From Saururus chinensis (lineage: Eukaryota > Streptophyta > Magnoliopsida > Piperales > Saururaceae), in assembly GCA_035235625.1 (NCBI GenBank), contig CP141140.1, positions 2,837,330 to 2,901,329 on the forward strand: a stretch of DNA of 64,000 nucleotides. Direction: 5' to 3'. Below the pieces are notes generated by a model that saw only the letters and a program-made list of their open reading frames with translations, had not been told where the DNA came from and did not search any database. This document shows, piece by piece, positions 20,961 to 33,680 of the stretch. How positions within the stretch are numbered: position 1 is the first letter of the stretch; each line of letters opens with the position of its first letter. Made by a program: the position numbers and the translations under genes.

Positions 20961-23900
20961 ATGATCTGGCGGCGGCTACGAAGGTCCCATGCCATGAGCT
21001 TCGCCGGCATGGTAGCACCTTCCTACCCCTTGTTTCCCTCATTGCAACTAGCTCCGGACCCTCAGCCCCCAATTATACGCCCTCTATCTCAGCCTCTGCG
21101 CTCCTTGTCTGGTTTCTCCTTCTCCAATTTTTTTCACCATCGGATCCACGTGAGCTCTCTCTCTCTCAAAGTTGGTTCCTTTATGTACTGCGTTTTATTA
21201 ACACTGGAATAGCGACTTTACACATCGGTGATATAGCCTATTGAATGACGACGAGTCTTTACTTCTCCGGTCACTGCGTTAGTATTGAGGGCTGACCATA
21301 GGAACACCTTGGTTCCTTATACGCACTGGCATCGCTCACTAATCTCTGAATTGGCTCTGAATTCTTGGCGCATTTTTCATTATTTTATTTTACATATTTG
21401 TCTGAGATCAAATTGGATATTCTCTTTTATGTAGCTAGGAGGTCCATTTGGCAACATAAGATATTTCTTCTCTAGCCAGGCCTGGGTTGAACCCCCAGCA
21501 GGAACTACAGTTGACGTGCCTTTGGCACAAACTGGTGAAGGTATTGCAGAGTGTGAGCTTCTCAAATGGTTTGTGCAAGAGGTAAGCAGTTTATCCTTTT
21601 TTGGTAAGAAGCTTATCCCTTTTTTCTGTAAGAAGTTTATAGTGTTTGATAGCATAATTTGCTTCCTTTAGTCTGTCTAAGGGGCAAAAACCATTCTCAA
21701 AAACCATATATTGCACTAATATTTTATTGTTAACCGGTAAATTTTAATCTATGGACTGTACAAACCTCTCTTGAACTTTTATTCTCTTGAACTTTTACGT
21801 TTACTTCATTTGATCTATGGATTAAAGAATTTCTAGACTTATTTATAGTACTTGTCTAATGAGTGATAGGAGGATGTTGCTTGAAATTCTTTGCCAGGGG
21901 GATCAAGTCGAAGAATTTCAAGCTCTGTGTGAAGTTCAGAGTGACAAAGCTACTATAGAAATCACCAGTCGTTACAAGGGCAAGGTTCATCAGATTATGT
22001 ATGTCCCAGGTGACATTGTAAAGGTACATTGATAGTAGTGCTGTTTTTTATTGACAAAGTTCTCAGGTTCAACGACCACTTGGTGTTACAATGAAGTTTG
22101 TAAAACATAGATCAAATATTTGTCTTCAGAACCTTGTTCAATAGAGGTTTGGGATTACTCCAAGTTCCCCTAATCTGTAGGTCTTTAATGCATCCTCATC
22201 CTTAGATGATTTTATTGTGGTTCCTTTTAATTGCTGCTTTTTAACATCTGGGTGTAAATGCTCTAGGCTTATAGCAGGTTCTACTTAATTCTGTTAACTG
22301 TCACCAGTTTTTTTGTCAACTCGGATACCTGGATGCCTTATAATTTAAAGCAGTTTTGTTATGGTCATGATGCAGGTTGGTGAAACTCTATTGAAAATTT
22401 TTGTTGGTGAACTTCAGATTCCAAACTCAAGCTCTGATGCTTTAAAAGACACAGAGACTCTTAATCTAAAAACAGAAGAAATAAATGATCGGGCATCATT
22501 TATCACTAACGGAAATATGGGAAAGGTTCTATCGACGCCCCCTGTTCGCCTTCTCGCTAAGCAGTATGGTATAGATATCAATGAGATTCAGGGAACTGGA
22601 AAAGATGGTAGGGTTTCAAAGGAAGATGTCCTAAGGTATGCTTCCAGTAAAGGTGCTTGTGAAGAATTGATTGATGCTTCCAATGTGGTCCGTACACATG
22701 ATGTAGATAAACTCCAATTTGAGGATAAGAGAGTTCCTCTCAGGTAAGATGGCATAATCCCTGAACAGCTGCATATTTAATGTGTTGACATTTAAGGCAT
22801 GTCTTCCCTACAAAAACACTTGTGTTGTGACACACTGTCAAGGGCCAGCGCTCACAATTAATGCTGAACAATGTTGGTGATGCCTTACGTTTTTGACATT
22901 ATGCAGCCATAATTGGTAGTATTTATATGTAAGGATAGTTGCTGGTTGAAGTCTACCTATATAAATTTTAGTAGGTATAATGCTGGAGGTCTGGACATTC
23001 AATGGTCACAGCTATCTATATGATAGGGATACCTAAAACCCTGTCTCTAAGAGGCGGTCCTTGGGTTTGCATTTCTTTGAATGAGTGACTGGAAGGGGCA
23101 TTTTTTATTTAAAAATATATGAACATTCTCATAGTTTCGCTAAACTTGGATTTTGAATAGAATGTTAGAATAAGCCTATGATCCAAACATCAACCTAGAT
23201 TTACCATCATGATGCCCAAAAGTCATCTTTGTATCTGCAGATACTAGTTGTTTTTGTACAAGAACATCTTTCTGTTATATGGTCAATGGCTCTTTCTCTT
23301 TGGCCCTCAAAACTCGTGGAGATAAACTTTGGTTATCTATGAAACCCATAAAAATTTAGCATAATTTGTTTCAAGGAGAAAAGTCTTTTTGGACTTATTA
23401 TGATTTTAAATCATGAGAACTCTGGATTAAGCATTAATAATTTGATCCAACTTATTAAAAATCCATGCTTATAAAGAACAATTGATTTCTATAATGTTGC
23501 ATTAAATATACAAGAAGATTCTTTCAGTACTTAACATATCATTGAATATACAAGAAGATTCTTTCAGTACTCAATGGACTTTCTTCAGTATGATATTTGC
23601 AAGATATTGTGGTAATTAGTGTGTGACTTATGTTGACTTTTAAGTATGGATGCACAAGCTTTAGAAATACCTGTTGCTGTCATTCCGTGTTCTTTAGCTA
23701 TTTTGAGTGGCAAGGATAAGCTGGTTGAGACCATTCATTCATGTTCAGGGGAGTGTCAACAATGTGTGTAAGGAAAGGTGATGAGTGGCTTGTAGATGCC
23801 TTAGAACAAGTAGAGGAAGATCAAGGAATTGGAAAAAATTTTAGGAGCCAGTGTGGGACTTGGAGAGAGACACATAGCAAAGATTACAAATATTTGAGAT

Positions 23901-25584
23901 AAGGTGATGGTGGTAATGATGATGGAGACAACAATATCTTTTGTGGTTATTGATAGTGGAATCCTATCGAATGGCCATTGTCTGTTTTGATATGTATTGG
24001 AGATCTTATCTTTGATGTCTTTCTTCATATAGGGGATTCCAGCGCTCAATGGTGAAATCAATGACTATGGCGTCAAAAGTTCCACATTTTCATTATGTGG
24101 AAGAATTAAACTGCAACTCACTTGTAGAGCTTAAAACAGCTTTCCAGCACCAGAAATCCAGTCAGGATGTTAAACACACTTATCTGCCGTTCCTAATCAA
24201 GTCACTTTCTGTGGCCTTGAGTAGATATCCTCTGTTGAACAGCTCCTTCATTGAAGAATCAAATGAGGTCATTCTTAAAGGTCACAAACACCAAATTCCT
24301 GTATAGGATTTGCTACTCTTTATCATTCAAGTTATCGATTTGAAACTGAATTGGTATTTTCTTCTTAGGTTCACATAATGTGGGAGTTGCCATGGCAACT
24401 GAGTATGGTTTAGTTGTTCCAAATATAAAGATGGTTCAATTGCTTTCTGTCTTGGAGGTTGGCATCAGTTTCCTTTTCTTAACGTTGTTCTTTGATAAAT
24501 TCCAACTACAACCTTTAATTTTGCAATGTTAATTTTTTCTATCAGATTAACATTTTTTCTTTCAGATTACGAAGGAACTATCACGGTTACAAGAACTGGC
24601 ATCAAATAATAAACTACCCTCTGAGGATATTACTGGTGGAACCATAACCTTAAGCAACATTGGAGCAATTGGAGGAAATTTTGGTTGTCCACTTATCAAC
24701 TTACCTGAAGTTGCCATCATTGCCATTGGCAAAATACAGAAGCTTCCACGTTTTGCTCATGATGGTAGTGTATATGCTGCTGCTATTGCCAAGGTATTAA
24801 ATGTTATAAATTCCATTGGTAGATATCCGTGTTTGGTTATAAATGTGTCCTTGTTCCACGTCAGGAGTCTGCATAATGAAAAAATATGATGGTACATTTA
24901 GGGGGATAGTAGCATGAGGATGCCTCGGTCTGTATGGAGTTGTCAGCTGTTCTGTGCTTTGTTTGCCATGACCCAAATTTATTACTAATGTTCATGTATT
25001 AAAACAAGAAAATTTCCTATGGGTTAATATTAGGCTTAGATATGAAGTCAAGTAAGTTGGCTTTAGAACCATACTGGGCTCTCATCTCCTGCAGTTTGGC
25101 ATATATGCTCATGTTCACTCATTGGAAGGTAAGCCTTGTTAAAGTGGTGTGACTACCATCAGTTAGTACTCGAGAGGGGATAACATGTTAATCTTTGATT
25201 TCATTACTAGTAGTTGGCCTTTGAAAATCAAATTGTAAATTTGGTTTCAGTATTCATCTATTTGTATTCTCTAAGTACATGACATGACTTGTGAATTCTG
25301 TCAATCATCATCCTAATTACTCTCTCATTAAATGAAAACAAAGTAAAGTTTTGAGAGTTCTCAGCTTGATTCCGCATTTTAACTGTTTTCTGGGTGCTGG
25401 AGTGCATTATACATAACCTGTATGTATAACGATGTGACCAATGACTAATTATACTGCCGTCCTTTGTCAGGTGGCCATGGGAGCCGACCACAGGATTGTT
25501 GATGGGGCTACAGTTGCTAGATTTTGTAACGAGTGGAAGCAATTAATTGAAAATCCAGAGTTGATGCTGTTGCATATGAGGTGA
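20961..25584 (+). CDS. BCE2: Branched-chain 2-oxoacid dehydrogenase E2 (dihydrolipoyl acyltransferase), mitochondrial
   Basis: Eight exons: 20961-21149, 21435-21581, 21898-22023, 22376-22743, 24033-24280, 24369-24457, 24566-24793, 25471-25584. All introns are GT-AG, phases agree and the spliced length is 1,509 nt (502 residues). E2 moves the branched acyl group from E1 to CoA through a lipoyl arm, in valine, leucine and isoleucine breakdown. Visible parts: an Arg-rich presequence (MIWRRLRRSH); a lipoyl domain with VQSDKATIEI (Lys about 129); a peripheral subunit-binding domain at about 205-243 (STPPVRLLAKQYGID); and a C-terminal acyltransferase with NIGAIGG and DHRIVDG (His about 472, Asp about 476). 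No stop or frameshift was found. The exon 1 to 2 junction is the least certain. Confidence 0.94.
22744..24032 (+). other. BCE2 intron 4 (1.3 kb)
   Basis: This is the longest BCE2 intron. A 32-bp segment is duplicated with a 40-bp period at 23500-23531 and 23540-23571 (AAATATACAAGAAGATTCTT). No transposon is recognised. Confidence 0.6.
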
Positions 25585-25828
25585 ACCAATCCATAAATGA
25601 ATATTATGGATGCGAGTACATCCTTTGGTCCGGCCATGAGTCCTTGGTTCTCGAATTGGAAAAAATAAAAATAAAAAGATGCTACTAGCATCAACAAGCT
25701 ACTTGAGCGAATGCAGAATTTCATGGCGCTTGCAAATTCAGTGGCTTTTATGAGTTGGGGGGAGGATGGGTAAGGGATGGATGTACAATGGTAGATGGCA
25801 ATTCTGCTGTTCCATTTTCTTTACTGTG

Positions 25829-25834
25829 AATAAA
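25829..25834 (+). terminator. Candidate polyadenylation signal of BCE2
   Basis: AATAAA lies 245 bp after the stop codon, with an A-rich run about 25 bp downstream. Confidence 0.5.
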
Positions 25835-25869
25835 GGCAGCTGGTAATTGACCCTTCATAAAAAAAAAAA

Positions 25870-26450
25870 CAAACAAATAGCAATTACTTCTTTTTAATGA
25901 CAAAAGAAGGCAGCAATTATGTCGATTCCTTACTCCAGTAAAAATAGGATGCTTAAGTTTATCATGAGCCAAGTGAAAAAGTTCGAACGAAAGGTATAAA
26001 TAATGAAAAGTATATGGCCCCCTTGTTCTAACGCATGAATGGACGCCCTCTCACTCCACAAACCTCTTCTAAATTCTTGTTCACATGCATTATTTTTATT
26101 GCCATCCTTTCTCCTTCCTCCACTCGAAAGGTGTTGCCTTACAGCATTAACTTTGTTAGTTGCAGCCCTTCTGGTTCATCCTCCCCTCTCCCTTTGGCTG
26201 TCCTCCGCTGACTATGAGTTGCCCAATAATATATGAATATTATACTTTGTTATGTATTAATAGCTTTATTTTAAAAAATAACTATTTTTATCAAAAAGTG
26301 AGACCCACATCAGAGAAAATAGCTTCTATTAAATTAAGCTAAATAAAGCTATTAATAATATGAGATGAAGTATTACAATTTACAATTATGCTACTTTAGC
26401 ATGTAAGAGTGACATTACATCAAAGGAAGAGTTTTTTATGCTCCGTTTCG
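25870..26450. other. Intergenic, no gene recognised
   Basis: There are two short frames on the plus strand around 26039-26342 with no recognisable domain. A TATAAATA motif lies near 25997. Nothing else is supportable. Confidence 0.4.
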
Positions 26451-26594
26451 ATAATGAGCCTAACCCAAGGAATGTATGTTAGCCTTTGATATTTGAGATT
26501 GACACACGATGTACACGCTGACATACATTAGCACCAGCGCTATTGATTTTATGGATGAAAGGCTCCTATGTGTTCCCTATGTTGGGCTCATTGT
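26451..26594. mobile_element. MITE-like foldback
   Basis: The left arm, ATAATGAGCCTAACCCAAGG and on to TAGCCTTTGAT, pairs with the inverted right arm ACAATGAGCCCAACATAGGG and on to GAGCCTTTCAT at about 75% identity over about 40 bp. The loop is about 65 bp. No clear target duplication was seen. Confidence 0.5.
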
Positions 26595-27158
26595 TAGAGT
26601 AAAGCATTAAAAACTTTTTGAGGCGCAAGGTTCATTCCACATGAGTAATGTGTCATTGGCTTACTACCCTAAGTTAGCAAACAACCCATCAGTTAAGGCT
26701 GGCGTAGAGCAAAGGTTTAACCAAAGTTTAGGTCATTGTGTTAATAATTTTGATTCTTCAACATTTTTTGCAAAAATTCTCATTTTTCAAATTTGTTGCC
26801 TTTTTTTTTTTACTTTTTTGACCTTATCATTACATTTTCCTCTGTTTGATCCCTTACACTCATCATGTCTTCTGTACTGCTATAAAGGAAGACTTCTTTA
26901 GTCTTTTCTTATGCCCTTTTTACATAAGAAGAGATCTCCACCTCCTTGGAGGTAGCGTTTTGCACTCCACCCCTCTACCTCTTCTTCTATGATTATATTC
27001 TCAGCAGACCTCTCCCCTTCTCTGACCTCTACAAATTTATTACAAAATTATTTGCTCTTCCTCTCCTTGTCACTCAATGGAATGTGATTCGGCTCCAATG
27101 ACCCCATCTCTTCAACTTCTCCAACTCTGATGATGATGACAATGAAAGACTATGGCGG
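26595..27158. other. Intergenic with a dispersed repeat
   Basis: The segment of about 26728-26825 (AGGTCATTGTG, TTGATTCTTCAACATTTTT, ATTCTCATTTTTCA) has an inverted relative at about 35762-35845. Otherwise no feature was recognised. Confidence 0.4.
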
Positions 27159-28686
27159 TGTAACACCCTATTTTTTTTAGTACGTCTAACCCAAGGGGTT
27201 AGGGGTGATTAGATAATTTTTTTAATAAGTCTTAGAGGGTTTTAGAAGTTGAAACCTCCGTAAATGGGTAGAGATCGAAGAAACGAGCATAACAAATTGA
27301 AGAATGCACGAAACAAAGGGTAGAGATCGAAGTTAAAAATTATGACATCGGGAAATGTGTCTTATACGTGAAACCCACTTAAAAAGAGCGGGATAAATAC
27401 TTTAAGTGGTCTTATATTGAAAGGCTCATCGATACAAGCCCAATGGTACCACAAACACACGAATTCGAGTTCGGGGTAGAAAAATACGTCTATTTGAATA
27501 TTTGATTTTAAAAAAAAACCGTGCGAGTGACTTGGTCATGCACAGCACTATGGCACACGTATAATGCATGGGCCCTGTTGCCGAAATTAGGGAAGAATTT
27601 TACACCCCATTTTTCCAATTACGTCTAACCCAAGGGGTTAGGGGTAATTATATATATTTTTTAATAAAGCCTCAAATAGGTTCAGATGTTGAAACCTCCG
27701 TAAATTGGTAGAGATTTAAGAAACGAGCTTAGCAAATCGAATAATGCACGAAATGGAGGATGAGATTGAAAATTATGACATCGGGAAACATGTCTTATAC
27801 GTGAAACACACTTAAAAGAGCGGGATAAACTACTTTAAGTGGTCTTGTATTGAAGGGCTCATCGATATGAGCCCAATGGTACCATGAACATACTAATTCA
27901 AGTTTGGGGTAGAAAGATACGTGTGTTTGAGAATATGATTTAAAAAAAATTGTGTGAGTGACTCGGTCGTGCAGCGCACTGCGGCACACATGTAGCACGC
28001 GGACCCCGCCACCGAAATTAAGGGAAGAATGTAACACCACGTTTTTCCAATTATGTTTAGCACAAGGGGTTAGGGGTAATAATATAATTTTTTAATAAGT
28101 TTTAAAGGGTTTGAGAGGTTGAAACCTCTATAAATGGGTAGAGATCAAAGAAATGAGAGTAAAAAATTAAAGAACGCACGAAGCGGAGGTCGGGATTGAA
28201 AATTATGACATCGGGAAACATGTCTTATATGTGGAACCCACTTGAAAAGAGTGTGATAAACTACTTTAAGTGGTCTTGTATTAAAGGGCTCATCGATACG
28301 AGCCCAATGGTACCATGAATGCATAAATCCGAGTCCGGGGTAGAAAGATACGCCTGCTTGAAGATATGATTTAAAAGAAAACCATACGCGCGATGCACGG
28401 CAGCAATGCGTGTTGTAGTGCGCGAGTAACGCATGGGCGCCACACAAATTTTGGTAGGTGCTACCACCCAAATCATTTGTGCCTCCATTTTTGGGGGCAC
28501 GATGCAGCTAAAGCCTATAAATAGGCAATTGATGTCATTTTTGGACATGGAACTTTATTTTCTCTATTTCCATTCTGAGTTCGATTTAGTCCGTTCAAGA
28601 GGCATTCTTAACTAAATTGAACATTCTCTATGCAGTGGAGGGGTCTCTTTGATTTGATGAATATATAAGGGGGAAATGTCTTGAGG

Positions 28687-29031
28687 CAAGAAGAGGCTCT
28701 ACCTGTCGCCCTCGAGCACAAAAGAAAGAGAAGCGGTCTAAAGCAAGAGGAGGTTTCGTCCTCAGTTGTCGGGCCACAACAAGAGAAGTTACCTAGAGTA
28801 GGGAGGCTCTGTTCTCTACCGAAGGGCCACACAGTGAGAGAAGCATCCCTATGTTTAGGGGAGGTTCTGTCCGCAACTCACGAGTGCGGAAAAGGGTAAA
28901 GAATCTCTGAGTAAGGGGATGTTTTGTCCATCGCCTACAGGCGCGGAAAGTGAGAAGTATTTACGGAGCACGAGGAGGCTCTGTCTATCGTCTCCAAATC
29001 TGAAGGAGAGGACTCCCTGAAGGAAGGGATT
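28687..29031. repeat. Degenerate 57-58-bp tandem repeat, about 6 copies
   Basis: Units begin with AGGCTCTGTC-like sequence (AGGCTCTACC, AGGTTTCGTC, AGGCTCTGTT, AGGTTCTGTC, ATGTTTTGTC, AGGCTCTGTC) spaced 56-58 bp apart. The second half is rich in GAGAAG. Confidence 0.65.
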
Positions 29032-29228
29032 TGATAATCTCTCATATACTATGTTATGATCTTATATGCTTTGATCTAATTTGATATAATCTAACATGGT
29101 GAGATGAGATCCAATGTGGTCGAATGGGATCTGATATTATCCATTCCGCTCTATTGTGTTCTGCTCCACTTTGTGATTGAACGAGATGAGTAAATTCGTT
29201 GATTTGTCAGCTTCCGTATGACTCTGAT

Positions 29229-29373
29229 GATTTAAGAGATTTTTGTTTGACTCCGTTGATTTATAAAATTTTTGTTTGACTTCGATGATTTATGAGATTT
29301 ATGTCCAACTCTGATGAATTGAGAGGTTTTCGTCTAACTCCAAGGATTTATGAGATTTAAGTTTAACTCCGAA
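29229..29373. repeat. 29-bp tandem repeat, 5 copies
   Basis: The unit resembles GATTTATGAGATTTTTGTTT plus GACTCCGAT. The period is constant at 29 bp (starts at 29229, 29258, 29287, 29316 and 29345). Confidence 0.85.
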
Positions 29374-29586
29374 TAATGTACTTGAATATAAAGATATATA
29401 TATTTTAACGTATATATTTTTGTGATGCCTAGTGTATGTAATAGACGTTTGACAGAACTACGTTTGGATCCAATCTATTAGAATAACTTAGTAGATGTTA
29501 CCCAATATGTATGTAGGCAACCAATGATAAGGCAACATTGGCCCGATCTAAATTAATTATAATTATATGCTTTATTCTAGCCTATT

Positions 29587-29618
29587 GTCACGGGGTAGCG
29601 GAGTGGACTACCCGTGAC
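29587..29618. repeat. Short inverted repeat
   Basis: GTCACGGGGTAG (29587-29598) pairs with CTACCCGTGAC (29608-29618). A related GGCCGTGACAC occurs just right of the solo LTR at about 34326. Confidence 0.6.
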
Positions 29619-31589
29619 ACGTGTTGGGGCGCACACACGTGGGAAAGTGTTGTATACGAGGTGGCTTACTCGCTTGGCTATTTGGCCTTGCGAGCGCCGC
29701 ACGGTACCTCGGTTGGCAATGTAAGGTCCCTGATTTTTCTACGATTTTCTGGGATTTTTCTGCCATTTTTCTAGTCATTTTTGGCAGGAAAATGTGACGT
29801 TTCAGCATATGGGTATTTGTGTCTTTTCCCTGTATTTATACCCGTAGAGTCAGGTGTGGGGCTTAGTCGCGGGCCACAGGCCTCGCTGCGCGCTTACGGC
29901 GCGAAGTTTGGAGCTATAGCGCGTAACCAGTGAGTTAACGTGCATTGGGGACATATATGTAAAAATAAAAAAAGTGAATAGTAAAATCACGGCTTATAAA
30001 GCCATCTTCAGTAAGTTTCGTTCCAGAAACTTACAGAAGGAAAAAATGACGTCTAGAGAGGAGAAGAGAAAACCCGAGGGCATATCCGGTCGCTCCGTTC
30101 TCCCTCCTCCGTCATCAGATTCCTTCGATTCTTGTCATGATCCGCTTTGCCTCATTGCCACGAGTCCGTAGGTACCGGCCATGACCGCCGCCACGGCCTC
30201 TTCGCTCCTCCACGAGGTACCGAACCTTTTTTCGGGTTTTTCTCTCCTTCAATCCCGTTTTTGCACTGTGGGTGTACGATTTTGACATCGTTTGCTGCCG
30301 CTCTCAACTAGACTTATGTTTAGTTGGCCGCTAGGAACCCATAGACACTGGCTGGAGCCGCCGCCATGCTTTTTTTCGCTCCGTGGTGAGCTACCGATCT
30401 TTTGGTCGGGTTTTTGTTACTACTCACATCTCACTGTCCGTGGGATGTTTTGGACGCCGGTGGGTTTCCGGTTGTCATCCGGCCACCGGTAGGACTCCGT
30501 CCAGCCTACCTTGACCCGGTGTCGGTAGGGGTTTGCCGTTTCCGACCCCGCCTGGCCCCTATTGCCTTGCTCTGCCCGATTAGACGCTTTGGGTGTGTCT
30601 CGGGTCGTTGCCATTGGCGAGTTATGGGCCATTTGGCCGTCGTGGGCTCTGCCCCGGCTCGGCGACAGTGAGGGTCAGCCCCACTTGGCCCGATTATATA
30701 CTCCGCTCGGAATGGGCCGCTTGTCATGGCCTTATACCGTGCGAGATGCATAGCCGCCCGCACCATGGGTATTGGTTGTGGGTGGCGATCGGCGATGTCG
30801 CCGCTTTGATTGGCCACAGCTAAGGGCCTTCACCCTGTTGGCTTTTGTGGGCCTTGGGTCGCCCCCTTTCAGCCCTCTCCCCCGCCCTTTTGGGCCGCGT
30901 GTGCATGTGGCCACGCGTGTGCTTTTGGGTTTAGGCGCCGCATTTGCACCGCCTAACCATCGGTTGGCTTTGCCACCGAGTGGAGTTGACCACTAGAGCT
31001 GTCCTCCACCTCTCCTTTGTTCTCGAGCGTTGCCCCATGCTCTCCGCCCTTATGTGGGCCTTTGTTGACCGGAATCGTTGCCGTTGGGTGCTGTCCACGG
31101 CTGATTTCGACGTCTTTGTGGCCGGCTGAGCACGTTTTAGCCACCGGCCGATCTTCAGTGTACACCATCGACTTCGGGTCGCACCGCCACATATGTTGGC
31201 TTGACATTTCTCCCGGCCGCCCTAGTGTGCCGCCGTGGATCGCGGGTTTTACCGCATTGATTTCTGACACCCTGTTTGGCTGTGACTAGTTCCGGCGCAT
31301 CCTGAAACCCTTGGGACAGCAGCTCTCTCAGCCAGGCAACAGTTTTGACCGCCAACTCCGCTGCCGACGCTGCCACCATCGTGTGCTCGCCATCGAATGT
31401 CATGATTACGAGGCAGGGGAGTTTTGAACTCGTAAATTCATGAAGCATGCTTTGAATGAGTAGCAGCATGCTAGGATTGTATGATTCCATGCTTGGATGT
31501 TAAGTAACGATCCGATTGCATGATGTGCGTGTAAGCATGATTGTATGGTATGATTGATATGCATGAGATGTATGCATGTTTTATGGATG

Positions 31590-31825
31590 TGGATTATGTA
31601 TGCGCTGGCGATGGCTAGCAAATATGTCAGTATGCTATGTATGGGTTATGCACGTGCTAGTGATGGCTAGCGTGCATGTTTGAAGGATGTATGAATGTGT
31701 GTGTGTACGTGCTAGAGATGACTAGCGTGTACGTTTGATGTATGCATATGCTAGTGATGGCTAGCGTGCATGTTTGATGTGTGTATGCATGTGCTAGTGA
31801 GGGCTAGCGTGCATGTTTGTAGGTT
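31590..31825. repeat. GCTAGTGATGGCTAGC repeats in solo LTR
   Basis: GTGCTAGTGATGGCTAGCGTG-like units recur about six times at roughly 40-55-bp spacing. Each contains the imperfect dyad GCTAG...CTAGC. The minus-strand copy at 17840-18030 has the equivalent units. Confidence 0.75.
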
Positions 31826-32585
31826 GTGTATGTATGGCCGTATGTGTATGTTATACGTATGTGTGGGACATACGTATGTATGATGGCATTTTGCCTACGC
31901 TTTGGATGTGCGTATGTGTTTGTGGGCAGAGGTATGGGCGATGGACAGTAAGAGGTGACAGAAGCTTTGTCTGGATTTGGATACAGTTGTGTAAGCGTAT
32001 GACAGAGGATTTGAGTATGACGGGTAAGGATTAGAATGGATCAGTTTGGGGTGGATTGTATGTTGGGCATTTGTCAGACAGTAAGAGTGTTCATAATTGT
32101 ACAAGCATAACGTACATATTATGAAGTGAAAAGTAAGTATAATAAGTGAGATATAAGTAAGAGGGCGACAACTGGGTTGGCTCTGAGGAGCGTTATTTGA
32201 GGATGTCAGTGTAAGAGGTTTTGGCCATAAGATGGATGGCGAAGTGTAAGACTGTAAGGGTTTGTTGTACGATGAGTTTTGTCCATGATGTGGACGGGTA
32301 AGTGAAGTCTGCTGCCCTAACGAACTTGGGTTTCGATCGGGCTCAGCTTCAGTTTGACCAGTCGAGGACTGTGAGTTTGTGTGGCATAATTGTACCACAT
32401 AATATAGTTAATTCAAACTTGAATTATAAGCACAACTAATGATAGCGTTGTGAGTTTGAGACCTGAGGGTTCGACGGATTAAGTTCCGTGTTTGAGCTGG
32501 CCGCTAATGAGTCGGCCGAGCATTTATCATGTCTTGCCATGGTGTTTATCCTGCGGGATGTTGTCTGTGTGCTATGTAGAGCACC

Positions 32586-32820
32586 AGACGTCTGATGCTC
32601 TGCTGAGAGCGACGTCGTTTTGATTTGGTCTGCGTGCTGTATAAGCCCAGACGTTTGATGCTCTGTTGAGAGCGATGTACATTTCTGACTTTGTCTGCGT
32701 GCTGTATGAAGCCCAGACGTCTGATGCTCTGCTGAGAGCGATGTTGTTTCTGATTTGGTCTGTGTGCTGTGTAAGCCCAGACGTTTGATGCTCTGTTGAG
32801 AGCGTTGTATGTTTCTGCCC
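32586..32820. repeat. About 64-bp tandem repeat, 3.5 copies
   Basis: Unit starts (AGACGTTTGATGCTCTG) are at 32586, 32649, 32715 and 32779. Each unit contains CTGTTGAGAGCGATGT and TTTGGTCTGCGTGCTGT. The inverted partner LTR has fewer copies near 16990-17100. Confidence 0.85.
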
Positions 32821-32831
32821 AAGAGTGGCAA

Positions 32832-32971
32832 TGGCACTATAAGACCCATTATGGTGGGCAATTCTCTGGCACTATAAGACCCATTATGGTGGGCGATTCT
32901 ATGGCACTATAAGACCCATTATGGTGGGCGATTTTATGGCACTATAAGACCCATTATGGTGGGCAACTGTA
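32832..32971. repeat. 35-bp tandem repeat, 4 copies
   Basis: TGGCACTATAAGACCCATTA plus TGGTGGGCGATTCTA repeats at 32832, 32867, 32902 and 32937 with a 35-bp period. Confidence 0.9.
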
Positions 32972-33204
32972 TGACCCCTTATGTGTGGGTGTTTATGTTT
33001 ACGCGCTCAGGTAAGTAGTATCATGGATCTACTCTTACCTGTTTGATCCAAAGGCTCCCATGAGCATTGGTGTGCCTTACCTTCGGAAAAGTCCATGGCG
33101 TCTAGTCACTCCCCGGAGGTTAAGGTGTTGCCCCAGTGGCATTCTTTTCCATTTCGACGCTGGAGCTTATTAGTTGTAATGAGCTTCAGTGGTCGTTGAT
33201 ATGT

Positions 33205-33680
33205 GTACGATTATGAGCAGGACTGTAAGTGTATGAGTATGAGTAAGACTGTAAGCATATGAGTATGAGTAAGACTGTAAGCGTATGAGTATGAGCACGA
33301 CTGTAAGAGTATGAGTACGATTGTGAGAATATGGTTCTGAGTAAGACAGTAAGTATGATTTTGTGCAGACTGTACGAGTAAGGTCGTACAAGTTTGATTG
33401 TACGAGTAAGGTCGTACATGTATGGGTAAGCTGTATGAGTGAGCATACGATTGTACGAGTAAGATCGTACAAGTATGCGTATGTTGTATGAGTATGCATA
33501 CGGTAGTACGAGTAAATTGTATGACCCTGGATAAGGGTGTTTGTGTAAGTTGTTTGGATAGTATGATTTTGGCACGATGGTGCCTTTGGTATGATTCTGG
33601 CACGATGGTGCCTTCGGTATGATTCTGGCACGATGATGCCTTGATATGATTTTGGCACAGTGGTGCATTTGGTATGTCTT
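33205..33680. repeat. GTAAGACTGTAAGC and GGCACGATGGTGCC repeats
   Basis: The first half is a degenerate array of GAGTATGAGTAAGACTGTAA-like units. From about 33568 the dyad GGCACGATGGTGCC recurs about every 29 bp, five times. Long open frames here on the minus strand come from this repetition. Confidence 0.75.

Larger units (their letters stand above)
27159..29500 (+). mobile_element. LTR-like block with triplicated upstream segment
   Basis: Three consecutive 430-440-bp units start at about 27159 (TGTAACACCC), 27598 and 28029 (TGTAACACCACG). All share CTAACCCAAGGGGTTAGGGG or a close variant, GAAACCTCCGTAAATGGGTA and GGGCTCATCGATA. After the third unit comes a TATA box (CCTATAAATAGG near 28516), then downstream tandem repeats. 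TGTAACACC is a common plant LTR start, so this looks like an LTR whose U3 region has been triplicated. The right edge is approximate and no target duplication was established. Confidence 0.6.

Noticed and set aside
26039-26342. Two short plus-strand frames after a TATAAATA motif
   Set aside because: No domain, weak start context and no supporting splice structure.
30402-31490. Several 60-110 codon frames in both strands
   Set aside because: They lie in the GC-rich part of a solo LTR, overlap each other and have no domain; the inverted partner LTR does not keep them.
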